Assembly: GCF_015594545.1 (NCBI RefSeq)
Contig: NZ_JADIIO010000001.1
Span: 1,550,001 to 1,614,000, forward strand
Length of the DNA: 64,000 nt
Source of the DNA: Staphylococcus durrellii
GTDB taxonomy: Bacteria > Bacillota > Bacilli > Staphylococcales > Staphylococcaceae
Reading direction: 5' to 3'
The position numbers and the translations under genes were made by a program. Positions within the stretch are counted from its first letter, which is position 1; each line of letters opens with the position of its first letter. Shown piece after piece: positions 1-9,501 of the stretch. The notes beneath the pieces were generated by a model that was given only the letters and a program-made list of their open reading frames with translations, made no database searches and had not been told where the DNA came from.

Positions 1-1540
1 AATATTCTTTAACTTGTTCGTGAACAATTTCTCCAAGTTCAGTCGGTACGAACCGTTTACTTTCATTTTTAACATAATTACGTTTTTGAATCGTATCGAT
101 TGTTGGTGCATAAGTTGATGGACGACCGATTTTTAATTCCTCTAAGGTTTTGACTAAGCGAGCTTCTGTATAACGTGGAGGCGGTTGCGTAAAATGTTGA
201 GACGGTTCAATATTTGTCGCTGTAACCATTTCTCCTTCGCTTATTTTAGGTAATTTATTATCTTGACTGTCGTCACTGTCATCTTTTGCTTCAACGTAAA
301 GTGTCATAAAACCTTTAAATTTAATAGTTTGACCATTAGCACGGAATTTCAAATCATTTTGAGTTAGATCCATTGCTACAGTATCCAAAATAGCCGGCGC
401 CATTTGACTAGCCACAAAACGTTCCCATATTAATTTATAAAGACGGTATTGGTCTCGCGTTAAATAATCTTTCATTTGGCTAGGCGTACGTAATGTACTT
501 GTTGGCCTTACGGCTTCGTGGGCATCTTGGTCACCTTGGCCTTTCGCCTTACGATTTGAAGTATAAGATTTACCATAAGTCTCTTCGATATAACTTTTTG
601 CTTCAGCTTTAGCCTGGTCTGATATTCTAGTTGAGTCAGTACGCATATAAGTTATCAAACCTACAGTACCTTGTTTTTTCAAATCTATACCTTCATATAA
701 TTGTTGCGCTAACATCATCGTTTTACGTGCTTTAAAATTTAATTTACGTGCAGCTTCTTGTTGTAATGTAGAAGTTGTAAAAGGATTAGATGGATAACGT
801 GTTTTTTCTTTAGTAGTAACCTTTGTTACTTCAAACTGATCGCCATCTAATTGTGTAGTAATTTTTTCTACATCATCTTTATTAGTTAACTTAAATGGTT
901 TGTTTTTTAAATGAAGAAACTTGGCATTAAATTTAGATTTTTTATGTCTAAATTCCCCTTCAATTTTCCAATACTCCTCGGGTTTGAAATTTCTGATTTC
1001 ATTTTCACGATCAATAACAAGTCTTAATGCAACAGATTGAACACGTCCTGCTGACAAACCTTTTTTTACTTTCTTCCACAGTACTGGTGAGATGTTATAA
1101 CCAACTAATCGGTCCAATACACGTCTAGCTTGTTGTGCATCAACAAGTTCCATTTCAATACCACGTGGGTGTTTAAAGCTATCTTTTACTGCATCTTTAG
1201 TTATTTCATTAAATACTACTCTATTTTCGCTTGTGTCTTCCAAGTCTAACAAGTTAGCTAAATGCCAAGCAATCGCTTCACCTTCACGGTCAGGGTCACT
1301 AGCTAAGTAAATGTTCTTTGCTTTCTTAGCATGTTTTTTTAAGTCTTTGACTACAGGCCCTTTGCCGCGAATTGTTATATATTTCGGTTCATAATCGTTT
1401 TCCTCATCTACACCCATTTGACTTCTAGGTAAGTCTCTAACATGACCCATTGAGGCAATAACTTTATATTTTTTACCTAAATATTTTTCAATAGTTTTAG
1501 CTTTTGCAGGCGATTCAACTATGACTAAGTTTTCTGCCAA
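1..1540 (-). CDS. topA: DNA topoisomerase I (5' part; runs off left edge)
   Basis: Type IA topoisomerase that relaxes negatively supercoiled DNA through a transient 5'-phosphotyrosine link. About 513 N-terminal residues of an expected ~690 are in the window; the C-terminal zinc-finger part lies beyond the left edge. The Toprim acidic motif DPDREGE sits at residues 82-88, and the active-site tyrosine lies in [10 protein letters not shown] at about residue 298. The start is inferred to be a TTG: the protein then begins [15 protein letters not shown], as in the family, and a GGGGGA ribosome-binding site lies just upstream. It is downstream of dprA on the same strand, a common Firmicutes pairing. 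Confidence 0.95.
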   Translation of the reverse strand, partial: MAENLVIVESPAKAKTIEKYLGKKYKVIASMGHVRDLPRSQMGVDEENDYEPKYITIRGKGPVVKDLKKHAKKAKNIYLASDPDREGEAIAWHLANLLDLEDTSENRVVFNEITKDAVKDSFKHPRGIEMELVDAQQARRVLDRLVGYNISPVLWKKVKKGLSAGRVQSVALRLVIDRENEIRNFKPEEYWKIEGEFRHKKSKFNAKFLHLKNKPFKLTNKDDVEKITTQLDGDQFEVTKVTTKEKTRYPSNPFTTSTLQQEAARKLNFKARKTMMLAQQLYEGIDLKKQGTVGLITYMRTDSTRISDQAKAEAKSYIEETYGKSYTSNRKAKGQGDQDAHEAVRPTSTLRTPSQMKDYLTRDQYRLYKLIWERFVASQMAPAILDTVAMDLTQNDLKFRANGQTIKFKGFMTLYVEAKDDSDDSQDNKLPKISEGEMVTATNIEPSQHFTQPPPRYTEARLVKTLEELKIGRPSTYAPTIDTIQKRNYVKNESKRFVPTELGEIVHEQVKEY

Positions 1541-1732
1541 AGTAGTTCCCCCTTGCATATCTAATTTACAAAGATAAATAATAAACGGTCTAATTTGACT
1601 TTGTCAATGTTTTTAATTTTCATCTTTATTTTTACAACATATCATATTACTCAAGTTTAACTAAATATGAGTAACTATAAATCTATATTTTTATAGACAA
1701 TGTATAGTTGGCAAAATAGCATTTTAATCAAA

Positions 1733-2611
1733 TTATATCGTCATCTTAAAATCTTCTGTTATGTCTTCTGGTTTCATTACAATTTTAGCGCCTTGCTGTG
1801 CGGCTAACATATTGCCTTTAGTCATGCGATCAAATATTCTACCAGAAATCACGTACACTTCTCTATTTTGATCTAATGCACAATTTATCGTTATTTGAGT
1901 ACCTGAATGCGCTTCGGATTCTGTAATTAATACCCCTTTAGCAATACCACTAATCAATCTATTACGTTGAGGGAAATGGTACTTTTTAATATTGGTATAT
2001 GGTGGGTATTCACTGATTACTAATCCATCTTGTTCAATTTGACTTCTCGTTTTATGCGTTTCCCTCGGATAATGTTTACAATGTCCAAATCCCAAAATTG
2101 CAATCGTGGGCAGATGATACTTTAGTGCTAATTTTAATGCACTATGATCTGCTCCTTTCGCTAACCCCGAGACAATACATAGCTTGTGTTGTTTAAATGA
2201 TGGATACAAATAGTGTAAAGATTGCTCAGTATACGATGTTGCATTTCTTGAGCCAATAACACCAAGTATCGCTTTTTGATTAAGCAATTTAATATTACCT
2301 CTATAATATAAAATTAATGGTGGATATGTAATTTCACGTAATAGCGATGAATAGTGTACATGATTTACAGCTATAAATTTAACTTTAGCTTTTGACAAAT
2401 CATCTATTATTTTTTCTGTATATAATTTGCTAAATTGGTTACAAGCAGTACTAAGTGCTTTATTGCTTTGAAATTGAACAAAATGATTTAATATAGCGCA
2501 TTGTTCATGTCTTGATGATTCTAAAAAATGTGGTGAAAAGGCTGTAAGTTTATATATTTGAAGTGTTGTAAAACCTGCGGCTAATAATTTTAAATAGGTA
2601 AATTGCGCCAT
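1733..2611 (-). CDS. dprA: DNA-processing protein DprA/Smf
   Basis: DprA binds single-stranded DNA entering during natural transformation and loads RecA on it. The 292-residue protein has the expected Rossmann-like core: GVIGSRNAT near residue 117, SGLAKGADHSALK near 147, and an ISGIAKGVLITE segment near 219. An AAGGAGGT ribosome-binding site lies six bases before the ATG. The N-terminal ~100 residues are more divergent, as is usual. It sits between sucD and topA on the same strand. The S. aureus cell-wall genes lytN and fmhC, expected by memory between dprA and sucD, are absent. Confidence 0.93.
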   Translation of the reverse strand: MAQFTYLKLLAAGFTTLQIYKLTAFSPHFLESSRHEQCAILNHFVQFQSNKALSTACNQFSKLYTEKIIDDLSKAKVKFIAVNHVHYSSLLREITYPPLILYYRGNIKLLNQKAILGVIGSRNATSYTEQSLHYLYPSFKQHKLCIVSGLAKGADHSALKLALKYHLPTIAILGFGHCKHYPRETHKTRSQIEQDGLVISEYPPYTNIKKYHFPQRNRLISGIAKGVLITESEAHSGTQITINCALDQNREVYVISGRIFDRMTKGNMLAAQQGAKIVMKPEDITEDFKMTI

Positions 2612-2755
2612 ATGCGTACCTCCTTATATAGCCATTATAAAATGAAAAATGAAGCAACCTTATTACATTTCCATATCTTAATTGTTATTAAAATGTAAGG
2701 AGTAATATTTAGCGCATAACTTCAAAAAATAGTAAGCGTGCATGCATATAAAAAT

Positions 2756-2786
2756 GCACAAATTCTGGCAAAACCAGAATTTGTGC
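2756..2786 (-). terminator. Rho-independent terminator after sucCD
   Basis: A 13-14 bp perfect stem with a short A/T loop lies just past the sucD stop and is followed on the minus strand by ATTTTTAT. It should end the sucC-sucD transcript before dprA. Confidence 0.85.
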
Positions 2787-2799
2787 TCAACATTATATA

Positions 2800-3708
2800 T
2801 TATTGTTTTACAGTTAGTAATTGTTCATAAATACCTGCTTCTTTAGCCGCTTCAATTAAAGTAGTTCCAATTTCAGACGGCGTATCAGCAGTTTTTACGC
2901 CACAATCATTAAGTGTTTTGATTTTTTCTTCAGCAGTACCTTTACCACCAGAGATTATAGCGCCAGCGTGGCCCATACGTTTTCCTGGAGGTGCAGTTTG
3001 ACCACCAACGAAACCTACTACAGGTTTGTTCATGTTGGCTTTAATCCACTCAGCAGCTTCCTCTTCTGCTGTACCACCGATTTCACCAATCATAACTACC
3101 GCATGCGTTTCATCATCTTCATTAAATGCTTTTAACACATCGATAAAGTTAGTACCGTTAACTGGATCGCCTCCGATACCTACAGCAGTTGTTTGACCAA
3201 TGCCTTCTTCAGTCAATTGGTGAACCGCTTCGTAAGTTAATGTACCTGAACGTGAAACAACACCTACGTGACCCTTTTTGTGGATGTAACCTGGCATAAT
3301 ACCAATCTTACATTCGTCAGCAGTAATAACACCTGGACAGTTTGGTCCAACTACACGAGTCTTTTTACCTTCTGAATAACGTTTTACTTTCACCATATCT
3401 ACAACTGGAATATGCTCAGTAATGCAGATAGCCATGTCTAGTTCTGCATCGACACATTCTAGAATAGCATCCGCTGCGAATGGTGCTGGAACATATATTA
3501 CTGATACATTTGCACCTGTTTCTTCTTTTGCTTCATCCACTGTGTTAAATACAGGTACACCTTCTACAACTTGTCCACCTTTACCTGGTGTTACACCAGC
3601 AACAATTTGTGTGCCATATTCTAACATTTGTTTAGTATGAAAAAGGGCAGTAGACCCTGTGATACCTTGTACAATTACTTTTGTATTTTTATCTATAAAT
3701 ACACTCAT
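2800..3708 (-). CDS. sucD: Succinate-CoA ligase (ADP-forming) subunit alpha
   Basis: Alpha subunit of the TCA-cycle enzyme that converts succinyl-CoA, ADP and phosphate into succinate and ATP. The 302-residue length is normal. An N-terminal CoA-binding Rossmann domain begins [18 protein letters not shown] is near residue 121, and the phosphohistidine is His247 in RMGHAGAI. It lies 21 bp downstream of sucC on the same strand, so the two subunits are almost certainly cotranscribed from the promoter ahead of sucC. Confidence 0.97.
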   Translation of the reverse strand: MSVFIDKNTKVIVQGITGSTALFHTKQMLEYGTQIVAGVTPGKGGQVVEGVPVFNTVDEAKEETGANVSVIYVPAPFAADAILECVDAELDMAICITEHIPVVDMVKVKRYSEGKKTRVVGPNCPGVITADECKIGIMPGYIHKKGHVGVVSRSGTLTYEAVHQLTEEGIGQTTAVGIGGDPVNGTNFIDVLKAFNEDDETHAVVMIGEIGGTAEEEAAEWIKANMNKPVVGFVGGQTAPPGKRMGHAGAIISGGKGTAEEKIKTLNDCGVKTADTPSEIGTTLIEAAKEAGIYEQLLTVKQ

Positions 3709-3729
3709 CTTAGTGCTCCCATCCTTTCC

Positions 3730-4896
3730 TTACGCTTCTTTAACAAGCTTTACAATTTTTTGTGCACCTTCAGCCATAGTAGCGGCTGGTTCGATAGCTA
3801 ATCCAGATTCTTTAAGAATCGCTTTACCTTCTTTAACATTTGTACCTTCTAAACGCACAACTAATGGTAAAGTTAGTTCTACTTCTTTAACTGCAGCTAC
3901 GATACCTTCAGCGATAACATCACATTTCATGATTCCACCGAAAATATTTACAAAGATACCTTTAACATTGTCATCTCCTAAGATGATTTTAAATGCTTCA
4001 GTAACTTTTTCTTTAGTAGCACCGCCCCCTACGTCTAGGAAGTTAGCTGGATTTCCGCCAAAATGGTTAATTGTGTCCATTGTAGCCATTGCTAAGCCTG
4101 CACCGTTTACCATACAACCGATGTCACCATCTAATGCTATGTATGATAAATCATATTTAGAAGCTTCAATTTCTTTTGGATCTTCTTCTTCTAAATCGCG
4201 TAATTCTTGGATATCTTTATGTCTAAACATTGCATTGTCATCGAAATTAAGTTTAGCATCTAATGCTAAAACTTCACCGTCACCAGTAGTTACTAGTGGG
4301 TTGATTTCAACGATTGAGCAATCTTTTTCAACAAATACGTTATATAAAGAAATTAAAAATTTAGCAGCTTTATTAATAGATTCCTTAGGAATATTAATAT
4401 TAAAAGCGATTCTTCTCGCTTGATAAGGTGCTAAACCAGTTACCGGATCAATAGTTTCTTTAAAGATCTTTTCTGGTGTTTTAGCAGCTACTTCTTCAAT
4501 TTCAGTACCGCCTTCTTCTGAAGCCATCAACGTAATACGATCTGTTGCTCTATCGATAACAAATCCTACATAATATTCTTTTTGAATATCGCAGCCTTCT
4601 TCAATATAAAGGCGTTTTACTTCTTTCCCTTCTGGGCCAGTTTGATGAGTTACTAACTGTTTTCCTAATAACTCATTTGCGTAACTTTCTACTTCAGAAA
4701 GTGATTTAGCAATTTTAACACCGCCAGCTTTACCTCTACCACCAGCGTGGATTTGTGCTTTCACCACATATACATCTGAATTTAATTCTTTAGCTTTCTC
4801 CACTGCTTCATCTGCAGTAAATGCTACGCGTCCTTCTGGGACAGCTACGCCCATGGAACGAAAGATATTTTTGCCTTGATACTCGTGGATATTCAT
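3730..4896 (-). CDS. sucC: Succinate-CoA ligase (ADP-forming) subunit beta
   Basis: Beta subunit of succinyl-CoA synthetase, carrying the ATP-grasp nucleotide site. At 388 residues it has the family length. It begins [12 protein letters not shown], shows the [12 protein letters not shown] phosphate-binding loop near residue 51, and has the C-terminal [12 protein letters not shown] ligase segment near residue 319. It is the first gene of a sucC-sucD operon. The ribosome-binding site GAGGAGG lies about seven bases before the ATG. A strong promoter overlapped by a cre-like site precedes it, consistent with carbon catabolite control. Confidence 0.97.
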   Translation of the reverse strand: MNIHEYQGKNIFRSMGVAVPEGRVAFTADEAVEKAKELNSDVYVVKAQIHAGGRGKAGGVKIAKSLSEVESYANELLGKQLVTHQTGPEGKEVKRLYIEEGCDIQKEYYVGFVIDRATDRITLMASEEGGTEIEEVAAKTPEKIFKETIDPVTGLAPYQARRIAFNINIPKESINKAAKFLISLYNVFVEKDCSIVEINPLVTTGDGEVLALDAKLNFDDNAMFRHKDIQELRDLEEEDPKEIEASKYDLSYIALDGDIGCMVNGAGLAMATMDTINHFGGNPANFLDVGGGATKEKVTEAFKIILGDDNVKGIFVNIFGGIMKCDVIAEGIVAAVKEVELTLPLVVRLEGTNVKEGKAILKESGLAIEPAATMAEGAQKIVKLVKEA

Positions 4897-4929
4897 TCTC
4901 CATCCTCCTCTTAGGTTAAGTGCATTTCA

Positions 4930-4958
4930 ATTATAAAAAATGTAAGCGCTATTGTAAA
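4930..4958 (-). promoter_or_regulatory. sucCD sigma-A promoter
   Basis: On the minus strand a TTTACA -35 (4953-4958) and a TATAAT -10 (4930-4935) are separated by exactly 17 bp, 34 bp before the sucC ATG. This is one of the best promoter matches in the window. Confidence 0.75.
4941..4954. promoter_or_regulatory. Candidate CcpA (cre) site in the sucCD promoter
   Basis: TGTAAGCGCTATTG matches most of the low-GC cre consensus TGNAARCGNWWWCA, with the terminal CA replaced by TG. It lies inside the -35/-10 spacer, where bound CcpA would block RNA polymerase. Repression of TCA genes by CcpA is known in Firmicutes; binding here is inference. Confidence 0.45.
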
Positions 4959-4995
4959 CTGTTTGACGCTCGTTATTTATAATTTATTTAATTTT

Positions 4996-5775
4996 TTAAG
5001 AATTGTTAACTATAGATTTAATTGGTTCAAAAGTTTTTCTATGCTCATTTGTAATACCGTATCGTTCAATTCCATCTAAATGATCTTTAGTACCGTATCC
5101 TACATTTTTATCAAATGCATAACCTGGATAGACCGATCCAAGTTGGCGCATATAGTCATCTCTATATTCCTTAGCCAACACACTAGCAGCTGCAATTGAC
5201 ACACTACGAGCATCACCTTTAATTAGTGATTGCTGTGGTATATCGATATCCAGTTCCATAGCATCGACTAGTAAATGTGTAGGGGTTTGAGTTAAATTTG
5301 CGACTGCACGAGACATAGCTAATTTTGTGGCTTGATATATGTTGAATTGATCAATTTCTTCTACCGATGCAATACCGAAAGCATAATCTTGCACTTCAGC
5401 TTTAAGTTTATGCTCCATCTCGTTACGTTTACTTGCTGATAATTTTTTTGAATCATTTAAACCTATAAAATTATGTTCTTTATTTAAAATAACTGCACAG
5501 GTAACGACTGGCCCTGCCAATGGACCTCTTCCCACTTCATCAATACCACAGATCAAAGCATGCGGTTGAGTTGCCAAAATCTCATTTTCAAACCTCGACA
5601 TCGTCTCATATTGAGCGACTAACGTACGTTCTTTTTGAAGTTGTTTTTTACGAGAAGCAATTGCATTTTGTACGCCTTTACGTCCATCGTTTGCATATTC
5701 ACATTGATCTAATTGTTCTTCCGTCATATATTGATGCAATAGTGTTTTAATCTCAGCAATACTTTTTTTAGCCAA
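4996..5775 (-). CDS. rnhB: Ribonuclease HII
   Basis: Endonuclease that cuts RNA-DNA hybrids and removes misincorporated ribonucleotides. The [14 protein letters not shown] motif holds the catalytic Asp-Glu pair at about residues 79-80. [17 protein letters not shown] and GYGTKDH follow, as in the family. The start is uncertain: the frame is open further upstream inside rbgA. I chose the TTG at 5775 because it gives 259 residues and aligns with the family N-terminus as I remember it; a GTG at 5784 is the alternative. The start overlaps the rbgA stop, suggesting translational coupling. Confidence 0.93.
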   Translation of the reverse strand: MAKKSIAEIKTLLHQYMTEEQLDQCEYANDGRKGVQNAIASRKKQLQKERTLVAQYETMSRFENEILATQPHALICGIDEVGRGPLAGPVVTCAVILNKEHNFIGLNDSKKLSASKRNEMEHKLKAEVQDYAFGIASVEEIDQFNIYQATKLAMSRAVANLTQTPTHLLVDAMELDIDIPQQSLIKGDARSVSIAAASVLAKEYRDDYMRQLGSVYPGYAFDKNVGYGTKDHLDGIERYGITNEHRKTFEPIKSIVNNS

Positions 5776-6640
5776 GATAATCACGCTCAATTTCTTCAAA
5801 AATATCAAAAGTGTAAGTGCCAATTTTAGCGTTTCTAATTTCGTTTATAATTAACTCTATAACTGCTTCATAGTCTACTTCATTCCCTCTTTGCAACATA
5901 CCACGTCTTCGTCCAATTGCTTCAAACCAAGTAATATTGTCTCCATCCTGTGCTATATCAACATTGTAGTGCTTAACCAAATTTTCATAATCGTGTTGTC
6001 TTAAAAATTCTAAGCCATATATTGCTACTTCATCTAAATGCACGATACTATCTTTAATTGCACCCGTAATACTTAATTTCTTACCTACTAATTGATCTTC
6101 AAATTTTGGCCATAATATGCCTGGCGTGTCTAATAATTGTAATGATTTGCCTATTTTTATCCATTGTTGTTGCTTTGTTACACCAGGCGTATTTCCGGTT
6201 TTAGCTATAGCTCTATTTGCTAATTTATTAATTAATGTCGACTTTCCTACATTAGGTATGCCAACTATCATTGCTCGAATAGCTCTGGGTTTTAAACCTT
6301 TACTGCGCTCTCTAGCAAATTTTTCTTCAGTAGCTTTAATGGCTGCTTGTTCTACTTGTTTAAGATTTTTACCATGCTTTGCATCGACTGCAACTGGATA
6401 AAAGCCTTGTTCTGTAAAATAAGTTTCCCATTTTTCTAATTCTGCTAAATTTGCCATATCTTTTTTATTTAATATAACTACTCTTGGCTTTTGCTGTATC
6501 ACTTCATCAATCATTGGGTTTCTTGAACTGTATGGGATACGCGCATCTACAAGCTCAAAAACGACATCGACTTTTTTTAATTGTTCAGTCACCTGTCTCT
6601 TGGCTTTAGCCATATGACCTGGGTACCATTGAATTACCAT
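5768..6640 (-). CDS. rbgA: Ribosome biogenesis GTPase RbgA (YlqF)
   Basis: Circularly permuted GTPase needed for late 50S ribosomal subunit assembly. The permuted order is visible: G4 motif NKKD near residue 57, then the P-loop GIPNVGKST near 127, then LLDTPGI. The start is set at the ATG beginning [14 protein letters not shown], giving 290 residues. An AAAGGTG ribosome-binding site precedes it, and a GTG nine bases further up lies inside that site. It overlaps rnhB downstream. The YfhO genes diverge from it upstream. Confidence 0.96.
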   Translation of the reverse strand: MVIQWYPGHMAKAKRQVTEQLKKVDVVFELVDARIPYSSRNPMIDEVIQQKPRVVILNKKDMANLAELEKWETYFTEQGFYPVAVDAKHGKNLKQVEQAAIKATEEKFARERSKGLKPRAIRAMIVGIPNVGKSTLINKLANRAIAKTGNTPGVTKQQQWIKIGKSLQLLDTPGILWPKFEDQLVGKKLSITGAIKDSIVHLDEVAIYGLEFLRQHDYENLVKHYNVDIAQDGDNITWFEAIGRRRGMLQRGNEVDYEAVIELIINEIRNAKIGTYTFDIFEEIERDYLG

Positions 6641-6877
6641 AACTTTCACCTTTTCTTAATTTATATTTCCATTTGTTTATTTGTAAAATAATTTTTATAC
6701 TACAAGTTTCTATTTTATTTTAATATGTATCACTATAATATGATACCATTTCTATAAGTATTTTAAGTTTAGTAAGACCATAAATGCACTTGTCTTAATT
6801 TTATCAACTTAATGCATGACATTGTTAACAGCATTCAATATCCCTAGTATTTATTAAATTTTGTCAGGAGTATCAAT

Positions 6878-9469
6878 ATGAAACGAAAAGTACTGTACTT
6901 AGTTGCATTTATTGCCATAGCACTTATCGGCCATAGTTATATAATATATAGATACATGCACGATGGCATACTTTTTACAGGACCAAACGACGGTTTGGAA
7001 CAGATGATCCCTATTCAAATGTTTTTATACGATCATTGGAGTCAGGGATCATGGTTTTATGCCACTGATTTTGGTTTGGGTGGCGATTTTTTCACAGACT
7101 TAAGTTATTACTTTTCTACTAATATATTATTCATTTTTAATGTAATTGCTATTTTTAATTTACAGCATTTGATACACATCGATACGAATAGTATTGCTTT
7201 TTGGACTGCTAATGCGCTTGTAATGTCAATTATTAAATCTATCTTAGCACTGATTGCAACGTTTGCTTTTGCTAAATATTTAATCTTAAACCGTAAGATT
7301 GCTTTGCTTGTCGCTTCACTATTTGTTATCTCACCACTGTATTTTAGATTCACTGTATATTGGCCATTCTTTAGCGATATTTTCATTTTATTACCACTAT
7401 TGTTACTGTCTATCGAAAAATACATACAACAAAGAAAAATTGGTTTACTATTAATAATCATAATTTTATCTCTTATAAATAACTTTTATTTTGCATATTA
7501 CCAATTACTAGTGGGTATTATTTATTTAGCAATACGTCTTATATTTAAGCATCAAAAAGATATTAAAATGTATTTGAACGATTATGTAACGCTTTGCGTC
7601 GTTGCTTTTTTAGGTCTAGGTAGCAGTGCATTTTTCTTTTTTCATGGCATACAAAGCTATTTAGGTAACCGACGCTTACCATTTAACAGTACCGTAGATT
7701 TATTTGAAAAATTAGATGTAAATACGAATGTCTTTTACGATAATTACTTAATCGTAATACTCTTTATTACAATACAAGCGTTATTATCCTTTAAGTTATA
7801 TAAACATTTTTATTTTAGATTATTTGCTATTTTTACAATTATTTCGATTGTGGCGAGCTTTATTCCTTTTGTTGATCAATTATTTAATGGTATGTCTGCC
7901 CCTCAAAAGCGTTGGCACTATATATTAGCTTTCAATGCAGCATTACTTATTGGTCTATACGTTAAATACTTCAAGACGATGTCTATTAAAGGTTATTGTC
8001 TCTCAGCGTTACCTGCCATAGCAGTTATTTTTTATAGCGCGTGGGCATATAATAATTTTGTGGCATGGGTTTATTTTGTACCTATAGTTAGTTTGATTGG
8101 TCTTTTAATACTTTTTGTCAAAGAAAGTTATTTTAAAGTAAAACTATCATATATTTTTATGATTGCCATTTTTATTTTGAGTTTATTAGTTTCTATAGTG
8201 TTTATTTATAATCAAATATATTTTCCAGACCATCAGCAACGTGCAAATAAAAGTTATATAAATGAAAGTATGTATAGTTCACCAGCACAAAGGAATTTAG
8301 TAACATATATGAACAATCATAAAAAGAATAGTGACCGTATTGATTGGCGCGTAAATGGACAAGACAATACGCCAATGTATCAACGCTTTAAAGGTACGAG
8401 TTTGTATTCCAGCATTTTTAATCACAATATTTTAGATTATTATTATGATGATTTAAAGATAAATATGAGTGAAGAATCTGTTAGTCGTTATCAATCAACT
8501 AACGGTCGTCAAAATATCGCTAGCTTGTGGTCAGTACGTTATGTAATGCTCAAAAACTATCAAGATAATGTACCGAGCTACTTTAAAAAAGTTAAACAAG
8601 ATGGTCAATATAACATTTACAAAAATAAATATACGATGCCGGCCGTTTCTATCTCAAATCATATATACGATGCTTCCAAATTAAACAATCCAATAGATAG
8701 AGAGCACGCCATGCTTAAAGGTATTGTTGTAAATAATAAAGGGAGCAATTGGGCTCATCCTGCTAGAAATTTATTAGCCGATAGTAAAATTATGACGCAA
8801 AATATGAAATTATTACCTAAACATCAGCTTAAAGTTAATGATAATGACGGCGAATATATAATACATGTTCCTAACAAATTAAAACGACGCTATACGGACT
8901 TCTATCTAACATTAAAAGTCGATAGAGGTTTGCCAGATAGTAATTATACGGTTGCCGTAAATGGCTATAATAACAATCGATTATATAATAATTCTACTTA
9001 TAAAACCGGAGTAAATACGCATTTATATAAAACAAAACCAGATAAAAACGGTGATATACATGTGAATTTAATGCCACGTGGTAATTACAAATTAGAATTA
9101 AAAAGTTTATATGGTGAAGATTATAAAACCTTAAAAACCGCTGTAAATCATAATAAGGGTGCTAACACCTATAAAGATATAAATGATGGAGTCAAAGTAA
9201 CACTTAATCAACATAAAAGTGGTATAGCCAGTATTAATATCCCTTATCGTAAAGGTATGCGTGCGTATGTCGATAATAAAGAAGTAACACCTCAAAAAGT
9301 AAATTATATGATGACTGGTGTGCCAGTTCATAAAAATGATAAGACAATTATAATTAAATATCGTCCACCTTATTGGTACACGATGTGCATTATTTCAATA
9401 ATATTTATCATATTCAGCATTTGCTTTTGCAAATTATACAACAAAAGAAATACTAAACATTTATATTAA
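6878..9469 (+). CDS. YfhO-family multi-spanning membrane protein (first copy)
   Basis: An 863-residue integral membrane protein. Its N-terminal half holds about a dozen hydrophobic segments; residues ~475-835 form a hydrophilic, probably extracytoplasmic domain; a last membrane helix lies near 838-858 before a basic tail. The first loop has GPNDGLEQM and GLGGDFFTDLSYY, with the acidic residue expected of GT-C-like enzymes. YfhO proteins in Bacillus and Staphylococcus act with CsbB and GtcA in glycosylating lipoteichoic acid outside the cell; that role here is inferred. An AGGAG site precedes the ATG. A paralogue follows 32 bp downstream. Confidence 0.88.
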   Translation: MKRKVLYLVAFIAIALIGHSYIIYRYMHDGILFTGPNDGLEQMIPIQMFLYDHWSQGSWFYATDFGLGGDFFTDLSYYFSTNILFIFNVIAIFNLQHLIHIDTNSIAFWTANALVMSIIKSILALIATFAFAKYLILNRKIALLVASLFVISPLYFRFTVYWPFFSDIFILLPLLLLSIEKYIQQRKIGLLLIIIILSLINNFYFAYYQLLVGIIYLAIRLIFKHQKDIKMYLNDYVTLCVVAFLGLGSSAFFFFHGIQSYLGNRRLPFNSTVDLFEKLDVNTNVFYDNYLIVILFITIQALLSFKLYKHFYFRLFAIFTIISIVASFIPFVDQLFNGMSAPQKRWHYILAFNAALLIGLYVKYFKTMSIKGYCLSALPAIAVIFYSAWAYNNFVAWVYFVPIVSLIGLLILFVKESYFKVKLSYIFMIAIFILSLLVSIVFIYNQIYFPDHQQRANKSYINESMYSSPAQRNLVTYMNNHKKNSDRIDWRVNGQDNTPMYQRFKGTSLYSSIFNHNILDYYYDDLKINMSEESVSRYQSTNGRQNIASLWSVRYVMLKNYQDNVPSYFKKVKQDGQYNIYKNKYTMPAVSISNHIYDASKLNNPIDREHAMLKGIVVNNKGSNWAHPARNLLADSKIMTQNMKLLPKHQLKVNDNDGEYIIHVPNKLKRRYTDFYLTLKVDRGLPDSNYTVAVNGYNNNRLYNNSTYKTGVNTHLYKTKPDKNGDIHVNLMPRGNYKLELKSLYGEDYKTLKTAVNHNKGANTYKDINDGVKVTLNQHKSGIASINIPYRKGMRAYVDNKEVTPQKVNYMMTGVPVHKNDKTIIIKYRPPYWYTMCIISIIFIIFSICFCKLYNKRNTKHLY

Positions 9470-9501
9470 TATAGAGGAGCTTACGAAATGAGGAGTTGTC
9501 C

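Noticed and set aside
3659-4423. 254-codon plus-strand frame opposite sucC/sucD
   Set aside because: It is a shadow of the minus-strand genes; composition is Ser/Thr/Pro-rich nonsense and there is no ribosome-binding site.
7108-7461. 117-codon minus-strand frame within the first YfhO gene
   Set aside because: Shadow of a membrane-protein gene; no ribosome-binding site.
9496-9501. TTG at 9496 as the start of the second YfhO gene
   Set aside because: It directly abuts the AGGAG site; the ATG two codons later has proper spacing.
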